A stretch of DNA of 64,000 nt from Uloborus plumipes. Lineage: Eukaryota; Arthropoda; Arachnida; Araneae; Uloboridae. Where the stretch lies: assembly GCA_038373865.1 (NCBI GenBank), contig JAXGGA010004660.1:1-64000 (forward strand). The letters run 5' to 3'. Of this stretch, positions 32,657 to 45,559 are shown one piece after another. Every line of letters begins with the position of its first letter. Positions within the stretch are counted from its first letter, which is position 1. The notes beneath the pieces are model-generated. The model worked only from the letters and a program-made list of their open reading frames with translations. It searched no databases and was not told the DNA's origin. A program made the translations under genes and the position numbers.

Positions 32657-33875
32657 CACTGAAGTGACAAAAGTCATGGGATACCTCTTAATATCGTGTC
32701 GGCCCTCCTTTTGCCCGGCGAAGTGCAACAACTCGACGTGGCATGGACTCAACAAGTCGTTGGAAGTCTTCTGCAGGAATATTGAGCCATGCTGTCTCGA
32801 TAGACGTCCATAATTGTGAAAGCGTTGATGGGGCAGGATTTTGGGCACGAACAGACCTCTCGATGGTGTCCCATAAATGCTCAATGGGATTCATGTCGGG
32901 CGATCTAGGTGGCCAAATCATTCGTTGGAATTGTCCAGAATTTTCTTCAAACCAATTGCGAACAGTTGTGGCCCGGTGACATGGCGCATTGTCATCCATA
33001 AAAATCCTATCGTTGTTTGGGTACATGAAGTCCATGAATGGCTGCAAGTGATCTCCAAGTAGCTGCACATAAGCATTTCCAGTCAATGTTCGGTCCAGTC
33101 GCACTAGAGGACCAAGTCCATGCCATGAAAAAAACAGCCCACACCATTACGGAGCCACCACCAGCTTGAACAGTGCCTTGCTGACAGTTTGGGTCCATGG
33201 CTTCGTGGGGTCTGCGCCACACTCGAACCCTACCATCGGCTCTTACCAGCTGAAATCGTGACTCATCGGACCAGGCCACGGTTTTCCATTCATCTAGGGA
33301 CCAACCGATATGCTCACGTGCCCACGAGAGTCGCTGCAAGCGATGTCGTTCTGTCAGTAAAGGCACTCGAGTCGGTCTTCTGCTGGAATAGCCCAAGAAA
33401 TCCAAATTTCTCCGCACAGTTCTAGCAGACACGTCCATTGTACGTCCCACATTGATTTCTACGGTGATTTGACGCAGTGTTGCTTGTCTGTTAGAATTTA
33501 CGACTCTTTGCAGACGTCGCCGGTCTCGATCTTTAAGTGCAGGCGGTCGACCACTGCGCTGTCCATGGTGGGATGTTATGCCTGAAATTTCATACTCTCG
33601 GCACACTCTTGACACAGTGGATCTGGGAATGTTGAATTCTCTAACGATTTCCGAAATGGCATGACCCATGCGTCTAGCTCCAACTAACATTCCGCGTTCA
33701 AAGTCTGTTAATTCACGTCGTGCGGTCATCATCACGTTAAAACCTCTTCACATGAATAACTTGAACAGAAATGAAAGCTCTGTAAAAGCACTGCGCATTT
33801 ATACCTGTTCTATGCGATGCTACTGCCATCTGAAAATTTGCATATTGCTATCCCATGACTTTTGTCACTTCAGTG
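32657..33875 (-). mobile_element. Tc1-like transposon (1219 bp)
   Basis: Inverted ends CACTGAAGTGACAAAAGTCA are exact at both sides and flanked by TA (32655-32656, 33876-33877). It contains one transposase gene on the minus strand and sits inside a Tigger-like MITE. A 3' fragment of a sister copy is at 7921-8117. Confidence 0.93.
32688..33735 (-). pseudogene. Tc1-like transposase, one frameshift
   Basis: The N-terminal part (33735 to about 33120) holds two helix-turn-helix modules (SEIVREFNIPRSTVSRVCR; a second around LRQITVEINVG), the GRPPALKDRDRR linker and the first catalytic Asp (VAWSDESRF). After a frameshift near 33110-33120 the second part (33104-32688) holds the second Asp (FMDDNAPCH) and Glu (NPIEHLW), ending in KGGPTRY. 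By my count 36 residues separate the second Asp from the Glu, giving a DD36E spacing rather than the classical DD34E. Length (~345 residues in total) is normal for Tc1. The frameshift makes this copy inactive as it stands. Confidence 0.92.
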
Positions 33876-34384
33876 TATAATAGATAATTGTCCCTCTCCG
33901 AACTCTAGTCCAGGAGGGAAAAAAGCCTTCCGTGAGCAATAAAGGCGAAAGATTAAAAGAGGAAAGTGAAGAAACGTGCTTATTTTTAAAGAAAATAAAA
34001 TTTTTTTACATTTTACGAAATATTCGGCGCATAAGTGAAATATTTATCTTTGAAGCGACGCATAAACGAATGATTTTCTCATTATTGCGCTGGGACCATT
34101 GAAAATCGTCGTATAAGTGAAAAAGGCGCATAAATGAAGCGGTGTATAAGTGAGAGTTCGCTGTATATAGCTTCTTTCAAATGGATCAACAATTAATTAT
34201 TTTATACCCGACCAACTAGAGCTATAAAAAAAATCAAGACAAAGAAATTGTTTGGGTAGTATAGGGAGAGCGATAATGGCATTCAACTATGTTTAATGTC
34301 AATTCGATGCCTAAATTCGAGTGCTCACCACAGACTCCCCCCCCCCCCCCCCCACCTTTTTTTATTTTTATATCCATCAGTTAA

Positions 34385-34657
34385 CATAACTAACAATGTG
34401 TTAATATTATTGACAATAATATAAAAATTGGTTCTAAGAAATTTGATAAACATTGAAATTATTTTGTGAGAACTAGGAAAATGGAAAAAAAAATCTTGTC
34501 TCAGAAATAAATTACTTGCTATTTCTAAACTTGAAATTGTATAAGAAAGAAAAAACATTGAAGGTAAAATTGGTAGTAGGAATACCATCATCCTTATCAG
34601 TAATCGGCTCAGCCGATTAATCGGTAATCGGTCCATTTGCTTATCGGTGCATCCCTA
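34385..34657 (-). mobile_element. hAT-like MITE (TAGGGATGCACCGAT family), half copy
   Basis: It matches 21876 to about 22165 in reverse, ending TTATCGGTGCATCCCTA. The other half is missing; a C run of about 16 (34339-34354) lies just before it. Confidence 0.75.
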
Positions 34658-36952
34658 CTTCATATATTCTAAAATCGCTTTGTAAAAAATTAGTTTGGCT
34701 TGATAACACCCTAAATCATATAAATACAATACAAACATAAAAGCCTACTATCTACTTCTTTAAATGCGGGAAATCTCGATACGTATCCAAGGGGATTCTG
34801 AAGCACACAATTCAAACTAATCATTCTTGTAAAAAAAATACATAAACTAGGCACTAATATAGACCAAGGATTAACGGACTAAACATACAGTAAGAAATCA
34901 ATAATATCCCGTCCCTTTTCCTATTGGCAATTTTTTCATGCAAATTGGGTTTGATGGCCTTTCTCCATATAGACTACATGAAACCCTTTGAAATTTTTTT
35001 AGAGTTTATAAATCATTTTACGAAATAGGCAGTATGGTGTCATCCATCATTTGCTAAAGCATGACAATAGCATTAGTTCGGTTTCAACTATATCCTTCGT
35101 AGAGTTATTTACAATCGCACGTTAAAAAAACTAAAACAGTAACTCTCCAGTTATTCTTAGATCAAAGATAAAAGCATCAAGGCCACTTTTAGGCAGTTAG
35201 CCTAAGCGTTTCTGACCACCATTGCGTAACTAATTGACGAACGAAACGGTCTGACATGCAATGAAAGTCTTCAACAATCTCACTTATATCTTGACGGATT
35301 GTTCCTGTTCAGTGTACTATAGAAGGCACTGTCTAAATTATTATCGATTTGTGGTTGTTACTTCAAAAACGAAAAACCTTTCAGTAAAACAACTAGTTCT
35401 TGCCTAGAGTGTGTGAAAATAACCTTTTTCTCTCCAATCACATGCTTTTTTTTTTCGCCTGTCTTTTCTTTTGAATTAATCTCAACTTCCCGATTTATTC
35501 CGAGTTTAGCACTGTCATGTCAAAAAGAGTTTGAAACTACTATGTGTTTTCATGCAAAATGTTTTATTTGTGCCCCACCTAAGCTGGTTTTCGTGTTGTG
35601 CTAACATCTTTACTTCCAAGCTACGAAACAATTGCAGCATGACCTGGGATAAACACAGGGTAACTGTCAAACAGTTTTAATTTACTAGTTACCTTCTCAG
35701 TAGCCAAATATCCCTATTAATGTCAGTGTACTACACATAAATTAAAATATCGACAAATCTATCACCTACGAGCTAACTCAAAGTCGATTCTGGCAGCTAA
35801 AAGGGCTTGATACGAATTATCTCGTAATCGGGCAGTCAACGTGATAATGAATCACTGATTGGTAACAAATCATTACGACAAGTCAAACTTCTTAAATACG
35901 GACATTTATAAAACACTAAAGCTGCAACGGGCAATATTCAAGGAGTCATTGCATTCAAATACGTGATCCTAAAAATACATTAAACACATGCATGAGCTCC
36001 AAATGTTCGACATACTTTCAAGATGCATATCTTACAAATGAATTTCTGATACACTGCAAATGTTTAATTAAAGAAATCCACTTATTGGGGGGCGTTTACA
36101 CAAACCAAAAACTGGATCATAAGCATATATTTCTCTATGTAGGAAGGAATGTATGGAAGCTAGAACCGGTTTCGTTGGGAAAAAACTACCGAAAAAACTG
36201 AAAAGACCAAAAGTAATCAATGGCCTTTTTCAATAAGGCCATTGAATTTTTTTTTAATTTGCTGATGGCTAATTCAAAAGTTAATAATTGTTAGAATAAA
36301 TCGCCATCAACATTTCCTTTCTAACTCAACATTTATTAAAAGACAGCTATTAGAACGCAAACTGTATCAGTAATTATAATCGATGGCAAGTAACGACAAA
36401 CGAAACATCATGCTCAAGGTAATTCGAAAGAAATCTCAAAGAGCTACCACCACATATCGCATACAGAGAATGAAAGGGGCAGATCTTTTTTCTTTGGTCT
36501 ATGGTAGTTTAATGCTAATCCAATTTAAAAAGTGCCTTTCATTCCCGGTATGCGATTTATGAGAGCTGTCAAAAGTTGAAATCCGGACTATTGGGTAAAG
36601 AGTCGTTCTGTTCATAACCAGTAAGACAAAAGAAATGTTAAATTTTGATAAGTTTTCAGCACGATAACGTTTGGTCTTTAACTAAAACTTTTCTTGAAGC
36701 CCGAAAGAGAGAAGGAAAATAAAGACTTGAGTGCTTTTAAAACACAAACTCCAAGCCCTCTTCGGAGTTTATGCCGCAAAAGCACTCGAGTTGGAGCACA
36801 AAAGTAAACTCGCACTTAAATTGACATCGTTTGAAGTAGAAATAAATAAACTTTGAAACACAGAATAAGTATGCTGTGAATAGGTAGGTGGCGTTGAGTT
36901 TTCAAGTGCCACCATTTCGAAAAAAATATGTACGCAGCACAAAAAGTAAATA
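34658..36952. other. No gene seen
   Basis: Unremarkable AT-rich sequence. Short frames (35413-35604, 35992-36201) show no known motif or splice context. Confidence 0.35.
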
Positions 36953-37506
36953 CAGTGAACTCTCACTTATGCGCCGGCCCAAGGGACCAACAGAAAAAGG
37001 CGCATAAGTGAGAGAGACGTATAACTGAACAAGCCTATTTAAATGACTAAAACGCAACATAGGTTCTAAAGAGAGAATGAATAAGAATGTTTCTGTAGAA
37101 AAGGGACAAATTACTACGGTTCGGCAATTACTGTAACGTAACTGCAATGATAAAGAGAAAAACAAAAATTGTAGCATACCTAATTACAAACTGTTCCCTT
37201 TAAAACGATGCATTATAGATAATTGTCCCTCTCTGAACATGCGGGAAAAATGCTTTTCGTGAGCAATAAAGACGAAAGATTAAAGAGGAAAGTAAAGAAA
37301 AATGCTCTTTTTTTATAGAAAATAAATTGATTTTCTTTACACTTTAGGGAAAATTCGGCGCATAAGTGAAATATTCATCCTTAGAGCGGCGTATTAACGA
37401 ATAATACTGTCTTTATTTTGCTATGGAATGTGCTGGAACCATTCAAAATCGTCGTATAAGTGAAAAAGGCCCATAAATGAGGCGGCGTATAAGTGAGAGT
37501 TCACTG
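36953..37506 (-). mobile_element. Tigger/pogo-like MITE, copy D
   Basis: Complete copy: CAGTGAACTCTCACTTATGC ... GTATAAGTGAGAGTTCACTG with TA on both sides. The cleanest copy of the family in the window. Confidence 0.9.
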
Positions 37507-39613
37507 TAACCAATTCGCTATTCGTAATATTAACAATAAATTAAAAGATCATGATATTCTACAAAAACAATAAACAAAATTTACATTGATGCATTTTTTA
37601 TATAATGATCTAAGCATACAATACAAGGAAATATTTTTCAAATTTTTAAATATAATTCAAGTGCAAGCAATATAAACCCAATTTAAGAACTCATGCTAGT
37701 TTGGTTTATTTATCAGTAAGAAAATTTCCATTGTCTGATACGATCTTTTTTCAGAGAATTCGAACTTTTAACAGGTGGTAGACGTTAAAGTGTAACTTTT
37801 ACTCAATTTATAAAAAAAAAGGAAAAAAATCGTAAAAACGAACAATTATTCTGAACATGTAAAAGCGTTAGGAATTGCTACTTTAATTGAAAGTATTCGA
37901 TCTGAAATTGACGAAAAAAAATTTATTCGTACAAGATAAGGTTTACTAGAAACTCAAGAGAAGGGTTCAAATAGTCAAAGTATTAGAAACCTTCTTTAAT
38001 CTCTTCGTCTGGGAAATTTCATCAGTTAAACCTAGAGAATCATTACATAACCAAATATGTAAGATATTGTATCTTACCCCCCCCCCCAGCCAAATAAAAG
38101 AAAAAATTTTGTTATATATACTGCTAAGTACTCATTTACATCCCACCCCCAAACCCTCACGAGATCTATATTCATTTCTATTATCAGGTCAATATTTGAA
38201 AATATATTAGCATCCTTCCCTATTTCCCAAACGAAAAAAGTTGAAACGAGTCCAAAAGCAAATCAATTTTGCCAATTTTTAAGCTGTTAAAAGTTACGGA
38301 ATACTGGTTCATTATGAAATTATGTTATTCAATATAAAGAACTGTCTTTTTTTTTTTTTTTTTTGGATAACTTTGCTATTTCACTGATATTTAAATTCTA
38401 GATTCGGTATTTTCATATAAAAACTAAAGGACTAATCATCGAGTAATACAGTAAACTAGATAAATAAAAAACAACTTCGATAACATTTTTAGCAAATTCG
38501 AATGTGAACCTTGTTTTGTTGGGTTTTTTTTTTTTAATCGTAACTTAACTCTTGTTTTAAGTAAAAAAAAAAAAAAAAAAAACAATGTTTGAAAATAACT
38601 CACCAGCACCAAAAGATATAGACGGGTTTTACTGAAGGTAGAGATTTCTGTAGAATACACAAGAATTCGTGCATTATGCTTCTGAAAGAAAAAAAAAATT
38701 ATAATAGTATGCGAAACATTGGATATAAACTTCTGCTAATTTCTATTATTATAATAAAGCACTGAAAAAGTGAAAGAATGCTAAACACTCTAAGGAAGAT
38801 TCTTGGAAAAGTTGGAAGTATTTAAAACATTACATTCCTTTATAAACATAAAATTTAAAAGATTATTTTGCGTACCTTTAAATCTAGTATTTTTATGCGA
38901 ATATGCATATTTTAAAATTTCTCGCGTGTGTGTGAACTAGTTTCTTTAATTTAAAGTACATCAATTACGAATAAGATTTCATTTTTTATTTTACATTTTA
39001 AAAAAGTGATTTAAATTGGTTCTTAATATGAACTTTTGACAAACATTATTACTTGTTAAAGGGACCTTTCACAAAATTAGAAGCTGCAAAAATAACCTTC
39101 TCTAAGTATAAAATCACAAAGTTTCACTTTCTCAAAAATATATTTGCTTAGTATTCTTGAAAATGACATCCATGAATAAGTTCCTTTATAATATCATTTT
39201 TATTTACTTTTTATTTCTTCATATTCAATTATTTCATCAACATTTCTAATTTTAAACTTCTTCGTCATATTTTTCGCACGAAGTAAAAAAAAAAAAACCG
39301 CTAAATTAACATTTTCATCATTAAATTAATTTAAAAGTGCCGTTCTTGTAGTGTAATGCTACCTCGAAATTCTGAGATGCATTCCTGGGATTGTTGTTTC
39401 AAAAAGTTCTAAAACAACTGTTCTTTTAGAAGAAAGCACTAATACAAATCTTAAGCTCTGGGTTGAGATTTTATTTTCAGGTTGCAATAGTTTAGGTTAA
39501 AGTTAAGGCAACATTTTACTTTTATTGAACTTATTGAATAGTATGCAATAACTTCAACTGTGGCTCTCTTCAGCACATTGCAAAAAAAAAACTGTTGTTT
39601 TTACAGTAGCATA
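37507..39613. other. No gene seen
   Basis: AT-rich with homopolymers (C run near 38080, T run near 38350, A run near 38570). Nothing recognisable. Confidence 0.35.
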
Positions 39614-40219
39614 GGGTCATTCCATGAAAATGTCAACCTCAGCCGAGGAGAAAAAAATACCGAAGTGAAAAAAGTATCAAAAAATAAATGAATAAATACA
39701 TAAATAAAAATCTACAACCTAAGAAGTTAAAAAAATTGAAAAAGTATTGTAATTATCACTGAGATTAGCCATAATAAATAGTTTGTGGTGTGTCTATACT
39801 GCTCATTATTCGATGGTTACGTTAGTCACACTCCATCTTGAGTAAAAGTGACACTTAAGACTAAAAAAAATTAAGATTTAATAAATATGTTTTGTTTTCA
39901 AAAGCCAACTTTACACATTTTTCAAATATATCATTCAGTTTTTAACACTTGCTTAACTTTGAGAAATTTTTGCCTCACAACATGAGCATTCATTTTCAGG
40001 GTTGCAAAAATGTTACGTTAGTCACACTGCTATTTTGGTTGAAAAAATATCTACTGTCAGTAATTTTGTTTTAAATTCTTAGCAGAAATGATACATAGAT
40101 ACCATGTACATTGTAAATCCAGCAGCATAACTAAAAAATATCTTTTATCCGTTAAGTGACAAGTAAACACAGTTACAAAATCAGCTCTGAATGTTACGTT
40201 AGTCACTATAGAATGACCC
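39614..40219. mobile_element. Inverted-end element with GGGTCATTC termini and internal TTACGTTAGTCAC repeats
   Basis: GGGTCATTC and GAATGACCC ends are flanked by TA on both sides. The word TTACGTTAGTCAC occurs three times, about 190 bp apart, inside. No ORF. It resembles the ends of 43491-44439 and 48475-51291. Confidence 0.6.
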
Positions 40220-40221
40220 TA

Positions 40222-40842
40222 TACTATTAGCAGTAATAAACTGCAAAACTAGCAATTTTACAGTTTATTACCATAAAATTAGCTGGATAATACTGTAAAA
40301 GCAACTGGAATAATGCTGGCAGCAGAGCTTTCAGTTCAGGCGCAAATCTAGAGGAAGGGTAATGGGGGTCATGATCCCTCTTAAACCGCAAAATATAGCC
40401 CATAACTGCATTTTTGGGACTTATAGCTTGAAAAAAAACCGCCAAATACCCCCATTTTAGCACAAAAATTTCATTGTGACCCCATCCTTTACGAAAATGA
40501 CCCCCTCCTGAACCAGAGGCTCCTATCCACCCTTGTCCAGTTTAAAACTGCAAAATGCACAGTAATAAATTGTAAAATTAGCAGTTTTAGTTTATTACTG
40601 TAAAATTAGCAGTTTTACAGTTTATTACTATAAAATTAGCTGTATTGTACTGTAAAAACATTTATTTTTTTGTGGTGCATGATTTGCCTTATTCTATAGA
40701 TATCCCCCCCCCCCCAGTTTTAGTCTGTAGTCCCAAAGGGATATATGGCCCCCGTTAAAAACCCAGATCTAGACAAGGGTTTATCAAGCTTTGACACCCT
40801 TATCAGCACCAAATTTTTTAGTAGTTCTCCTCACGCATTATA
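40222..40842. repeat. Local repeats of TTACAGTTTATTAC type
   Basis: Words of the type TTTACAGTTTATTACTGTA and AAAATTAGCAGTTTT recur several times in both orientations (40230-40670), around an old hAT-like G/C-rich stretch near 40350-40540. Too decayed to delimit. Confidence 0.4.
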
Positions 40843-41787
40843 CAGGGTGTCCACTCCAATCGTGGACCAATAGCTAATTTCTAAACCGTTAGAGATAAGC
40901 ATATAGTGTTACATCTGAGTAACACATTTTTCTTGTAAATTTATGGGCGGTTGTCTGCTCAGTATCTTAAAACTATTACATCTTAGTAGAAAAGGTTATA
41001 TTAAAAAGGTTTATTAACACTATTTACATTTCAAAGGGGAAAATTCTTACAAGAAGTGGCCAAAAAGTTTTACAATCTATTTCATCTTAATTTTAAAATC
41101 TATTCTTTTCTTTTTTCATTGTTGCCAAACTCTAATTTTTGTAGCCTCGAGGTGGAAAGGATGATCATTTCTTCTTTTCAAGGCTTACATTCATCATATA
41201 GTTTATTTGGGAAAAAATCTCCAAATTATGAAAGGAATTTTGGGTCTATTCAATGTTTTTCAAAAAATCAAATTTTGAAAGAGTTACGAAATTTAAATTT
41301 TTATACAGCCCCCCAGTCCTATCATTCATATTTAGTAAAACATTCTTGACACTGTAACGTTTAAAACTTAAAAAAATCACTGTTCTACGACAAAAATTGA
41401 CCGAGTTATGACGTTTTGAAAAATCAAGATTTTGCATTATTTCCATGACGTCCATCGAGAGATCACTCGAGGGACGTATGCGAAATCCTTCAAAATCTTG
41501 ATTTTTCAAAACGTCATAACTCGGTCAATTTTTGCCGTAGAGGAGTGATTTTTTTTAGTTTTAAACGTTACAGTGTCAAGAATATTTTACTAAATATGAT
41601 TGATAGGACTGGGGGGCTGTATAAAAATTTAAATTTCGTAACTCTTTCAAAATTTGATTTTTTGAAAAACATTGAATAGACCCAAAATTCCTTTCATAAT
41701 TTGGAAATTTTTTCCTAAATGAACTATATGCTTATCTCTAACGGTTTAGAAATTAGCTATTGGTCCACGATTGGAGTGGACACCCTG
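40843..41787. mobile_element. Long inverted-repeat element with CAGGGTGTCC ends
   Basis: Ends CAGGGTGTCCACTCCAAT and reverse, flanked by TA (40841-40842, 41788-41789). Arms of about 300-350 bp meet near 41440-41460, so it is a near-perfect hairpin. The left arm carries about 270 extra bp (about 40915-41190) bordered by CATATAG on both sides and absent from the right arm. No transposase; frames at 41056-41349 and 41246-41509 are arm artefacts. Confidence 0.85.
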
Positions 41788-43119
41788 TATAATAAATACG
41801 TATCCATGCTTTTAATTCAAGAAGATTTTGGGGACTTGTTTCGATATACATACATTTTCAAAAAGAAAACTACAGCTGAAATTGTAAATGTGCCTAAGTA
41901 GCTCAATTGCAACCTCGAGTGATTGCTCACACAGTAAACATGAGTTTGTTAAGAGGAAGTAATAAAACCGGAGAGTCAAACTGTTTGATGATTATAGAGC
42001 ACTCCTGAAACGGTGAGCTATGACCTTGACAAGGTTACCTTTTTTCGGGGGGGGGGGGTTGTAGGGATAATAAGGAAGTACATTTGGTTCTGAATTGAGT
42101 TGTTACTTTCGAACAGAATTCTGACACAAATACACTCTAATAGAGCTCGTTCCTTTTTTACTGAACTCCCCAAAAAGAGGTAAACATTTTCTACGTAAGT
42201 CATAGCAAAGTCATAGATAAAGTTACGAGAGACGCACTGTACAAAGATTTTACTTATAATTATCTAGGGAGAAAGGTATTAAAATAACATTTATAGATAT
42301 TGTGGAGCAATAATTTTAATATTGAATGAACGAAGAATGCAAAATTTTCAGAAATTTTTATTATTCACCTGAGAGTTTTAAAATATTCATTAAAGGAATT
42401 TAAAAATTGATTTGAATTGTTGAAATCAAACAGAACTCTTAAACAAGAAGTTTGTCCACAAGAAAAGTAGTCCCTGTTTTTGTACAAGCATCAATTTTGT
42501 TATATTAACCGTTTCTAGTTTTCATTGGTTCGACTATTCAAACCATCATCTCAAGAAAAACTGATCTTCGTTCAAATAAAAAGAAACAAAAAACATCATT
42601 TGATTACAAAATTGAAGTAGCATGCACTCTCTCAAAATGTTAGGTGCTTTAATGCAGCAAATTTTAAAATATTAATGTTTCGTATAGGAAACATTTTATA
42701 TCAAGCACATATTTTCAATATGTAAGCTTAAAAAGAAAAAGTAGTATGTCGAGCGACATTGCAAAATGACCTCTCAATTAAAAAAAGAAGTAACATACTG
42801 GTCACTATTTGGGAACATTTTCGTTCAATTTTGAACCGTTCAAAAAACCTGTCTCCCCCCCCCCTCCATAAAAACTTTTGAGCAAATAGTCCGATTCTAA
42901 CAAATTTTCTTGATGTTGTGAGTGGCACATTTCGTTTTAAAAAATCAAAATTATGTACCAAAAGTGTATGTTTGCTATACATTTTCAGTCGTAGACACTT
43001 TATAGAATATTGATTAGATGCTAGAATGTTGATGTCGGTAAATGGGAAAGTAGGCTCGTTTAGCTCTTGACAGAACTTCTGGCTTGTTATTAACGTGTAG
43101 ATACACAACTAATGTAATA
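41788..43119. other. No gene seen
   Basis: AT-rich, with G or C runs at 42047-42058 and 42856-42866. The 126-codon minus frame at 42728-43108 shows no known family. Confidence 0.3.
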
Positions 43120-43295
43120 CAGTCGACGCTCGTTATAACGACCACACGTTATAAGGACCATCCCAATATAACGACCGGTGAGAAAACCCCCAACTGTATC
43201 CCAATATACTCTATGTTGTACCTCTTACAACGACCACTCGTTATAAAGACCGTTTTCTGCAGGACGAAGACGGTCGTTATATCGAGCGTCGACTG
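43120..43295. mobile_element. Short pogo-like MITE (176 bp)
   Basis: CAGTCGACGCTCGTTATAAC and the reverse GATCGAGCGTCGACTG-type end, with TA on both sides. The phrase CGTTATAACGACC and variants recur inside. A different family from the CAGTGAACTC and CAGTCAATTC MITEs, but the same CAGT + TA signature. Confidence 0.85.
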
Positions 43296-43490
43296 TATTT
43301 GACTAACGCAAAAGATCATAACAGAATTCAACCATGGCTCCCGTTACAAGGTTCATGAATCCTCTACTTTCCTTTTATCTTGTAGAATTCTATCTTTACT
43401 CAGTGCCTAGAAGGGGGCAAGGGCGGATCCAGAACTTGTTCAAGGGAGGCGTGGCTGACTTTTATTCTTCACTTTTTACTATGCATACGG

Positions 43491-44439
43491 GTCATTCCAG
43501 CGAAAATGGTACAACTCATGTCTGAAACTCTTTACTGAAGATTATCAATTTAAATAATTTCCACAAACTAATCATGTTTTTTTTGTTGAGTTTCCATTTA
43601 TTTGTGTATAATAAAGTGTAAATAACTAGTACATGACTCATTTATGAAAGGATTTCAAATATTTTGATAACTTTGTATAACAGAGTGGACACATAACACA
43701 GTGGACAAATAAGCCATTAAAAATATCTTTATAATCGCAAAGAAAAGTTGGAATCACAGAACAAGCATAAAGTGGAATAAACAGCCTAAAACTGTAAGTC
43801 TGTCTGCAATTTCAAGAAAAAATCTATTTTTTTCATCATAAAATCGACTCTAACAGAGTGGACATCTAACAGTTCAAATTAACTACCATAAGAAAAGAAT
43901 GAGGCTCACCCTGGTTGTCGACTACATAATTCAATGTGGCAAGCTAATCACGGCAGTTATACTACCTATATTTTAAAAAATATATATCAGATTGAATGCA
44001 ATTGTTTATTTTATTTCCAAAAGGCATATAACAGAGTGGACAATTCAAAACATAGAAAAGCTAGGGACATGGATAAATAATAGTGTTTTTTGGGGAAATT
44101 TTTTTTCATTTGCGTAATAATCTGCAGAAATGGTGTCAAAAGCATCTCTTGTGCAGTGCAGTGTAATTTATTTTGTTGTTAAATTTCAGTTTAATTTTAA
44201 ATCACATTCAAAATTCTAGCAATTTGAAGCTGGGACACGTCATTTTCTCCTTCTTCTGACAAATATGATTTTTTGTGTCCTTTCTAAATGGATTATACCT
44301 AATCAATTGATACTTGATGGCACAAAATTAAATGGAGAACCAAAAAAAAAAATACACTTCATAGGTGGTAGTGATTAAAATTGATTTTAAAAAATTCCAA
44401 AGTCTCGGACATGATTTGTACCATTTTCGCTGGAATGAC
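43491..44439. mobile_element. Inverted-end element with GTCATTCCAGCG termini
   Basis: GTCATTCCAGCGAAAATGG and its reverse complement delimit 949 bp. The word AACAGAGTGGACA recurs three to four times inside. No ORF. Confidence 0.75.
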
Positions 44440-45293
44440 AAACATTCTCTATAAAATATTGTAGAATTATTTTCTCTGCTTTTAATTTTCAATGGTTTCT
44501 CTGAAAAATGTTGGCAAAATATGGTTAAATATCATTTGATCTATCGTTTTTGCGCCGACTTCAAAACTTATGTTTAAAAGTAGTTTCGATGGTGTTCAAA
44601 GAAAAAAAATATTTTTTACTTTTTAGAGCAATTTCCAACTAAAGTCGGTTCTATTTTTTTCCAAAATTATTTTATTTTATTCTTTTTAGTGTAAGTGTAC
44701 TTATGAAATAAGGTAATGTTTCCATTACGGAACTTCACCTAATTTTCTTAAGTAAATGCTCCATAAAATAAACTGAAAAAAAAGGAAGAAACTATCAACG
44801 CGTCTAAAATTATAAACGATTGACACTAAAAAATAATCTTTGTTATTCTCTAGTATTTATTTGTGTACTAGCTTAATCAAAGCCATTTAAATATCAACTG
44901 TTTGTGTGATTTTAACACATACTACGTACGTTACCGCTAATGAGTTGCACGTTAGATTTAGTTAGCCTTGGTTAAAATTTTTCATCATGATTACTATTAA
45001 TATTGCTGTTGCGAAGCAAAAAATTTTTGAAACAATGGATTGGAAATTTAATCATCTAATGGGGAAATGACATGAAATTTACTGTTTTCCATAATAACTA
45101 TTTTTCTAGTGAACAAATATCGTCATATGAGTACATGGTACCTAAGTTACACCATCTCCTATCGATTAAAAAAAAATCGTCCAAATCGGTTCAGTAGATC
45201 ATAAGTTATGTGCGAACAAACAAAAAAAAACATACGCTTTGAATTGAGAACCTCCTCCTTTGTTGAAGTCGGTTAAAAATGATGTCAAGAGCG
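44440..45293. repeat. Dispersed repeat ending in a LINE-like tail
   Basis: GCGCCGACTTCAAAAC at 44550 and the reverse-type block TTGAAGTCGGTTAAAAA at 45261 mark ends. Before the latter lies a CAAATCGGTTCAGTAGATCA block of the type found in non-LTR 3' ends. I cannot say whether this is a LINE tail or a MITE. Confidence 0.4.
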
Positions 45294-45559
45294 GATCCAG
45301 AACTTGTTCAAGGGAGGGGCGGTTGACTTTTATTCTTTACTTTTTACTATGCATACAGGCTTGTAAGTATTGATCGCATTAGTTTTGGACTTCAATTTCA
45401 AAACATTTCCGAGGAAAAGCCCAAAATGTTTTCCTTCAACATCATTATAACTCGTCTTAAATTAAATATTTTGAGCTTCAATGTTGAAAATTTACTGAGT
45501 GCGAATCTCTCAAGGGAGGGGCGTTTGCCCCCATCGCCCCTCCCTTGTATCCGCCCCTG

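Larger units (their letters stand above)
32417..34163 (-). mobile_element. Tigger/pogo-like MITE, copy C, split by a Tc1-like element
   Basis: CAGTGAACTCTCACTTATGC at the left and GAGAGTTCGCTG at the right, each flanked by TA. It is the ~530-bp family seen at 6559, 18772 and 36953, here interrupted at 32657-33875. Confidence 0.85.
43418..45559. mobile_element. hAT-like element(s) with GGGCGGAT ends and a 65-bp direct repeat
   Basis: CAAGGGCGGATCC at 43418 and ATCCGCCCCTG ending at 45559 could be the two termini of one hAT-type element; the outer flanks GAAGGGGG and CAAGGGGG agree at 7 of 8. But a ~65-bp block (from GCGGATCCAGAACTTGTTCA to TATGCATAC) occurs at 43423-43488 and again at 45294-45354. 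Either two copies exist, the first truncated, or material was inserted with a long duplication. Confidence 0.5.

Noticed and set aside
41056..41509. 87-97 codon frames on both strands
   Set aside because: They lie in the inverted arms of the CAGGGTGTCC element and have no family resemblance.
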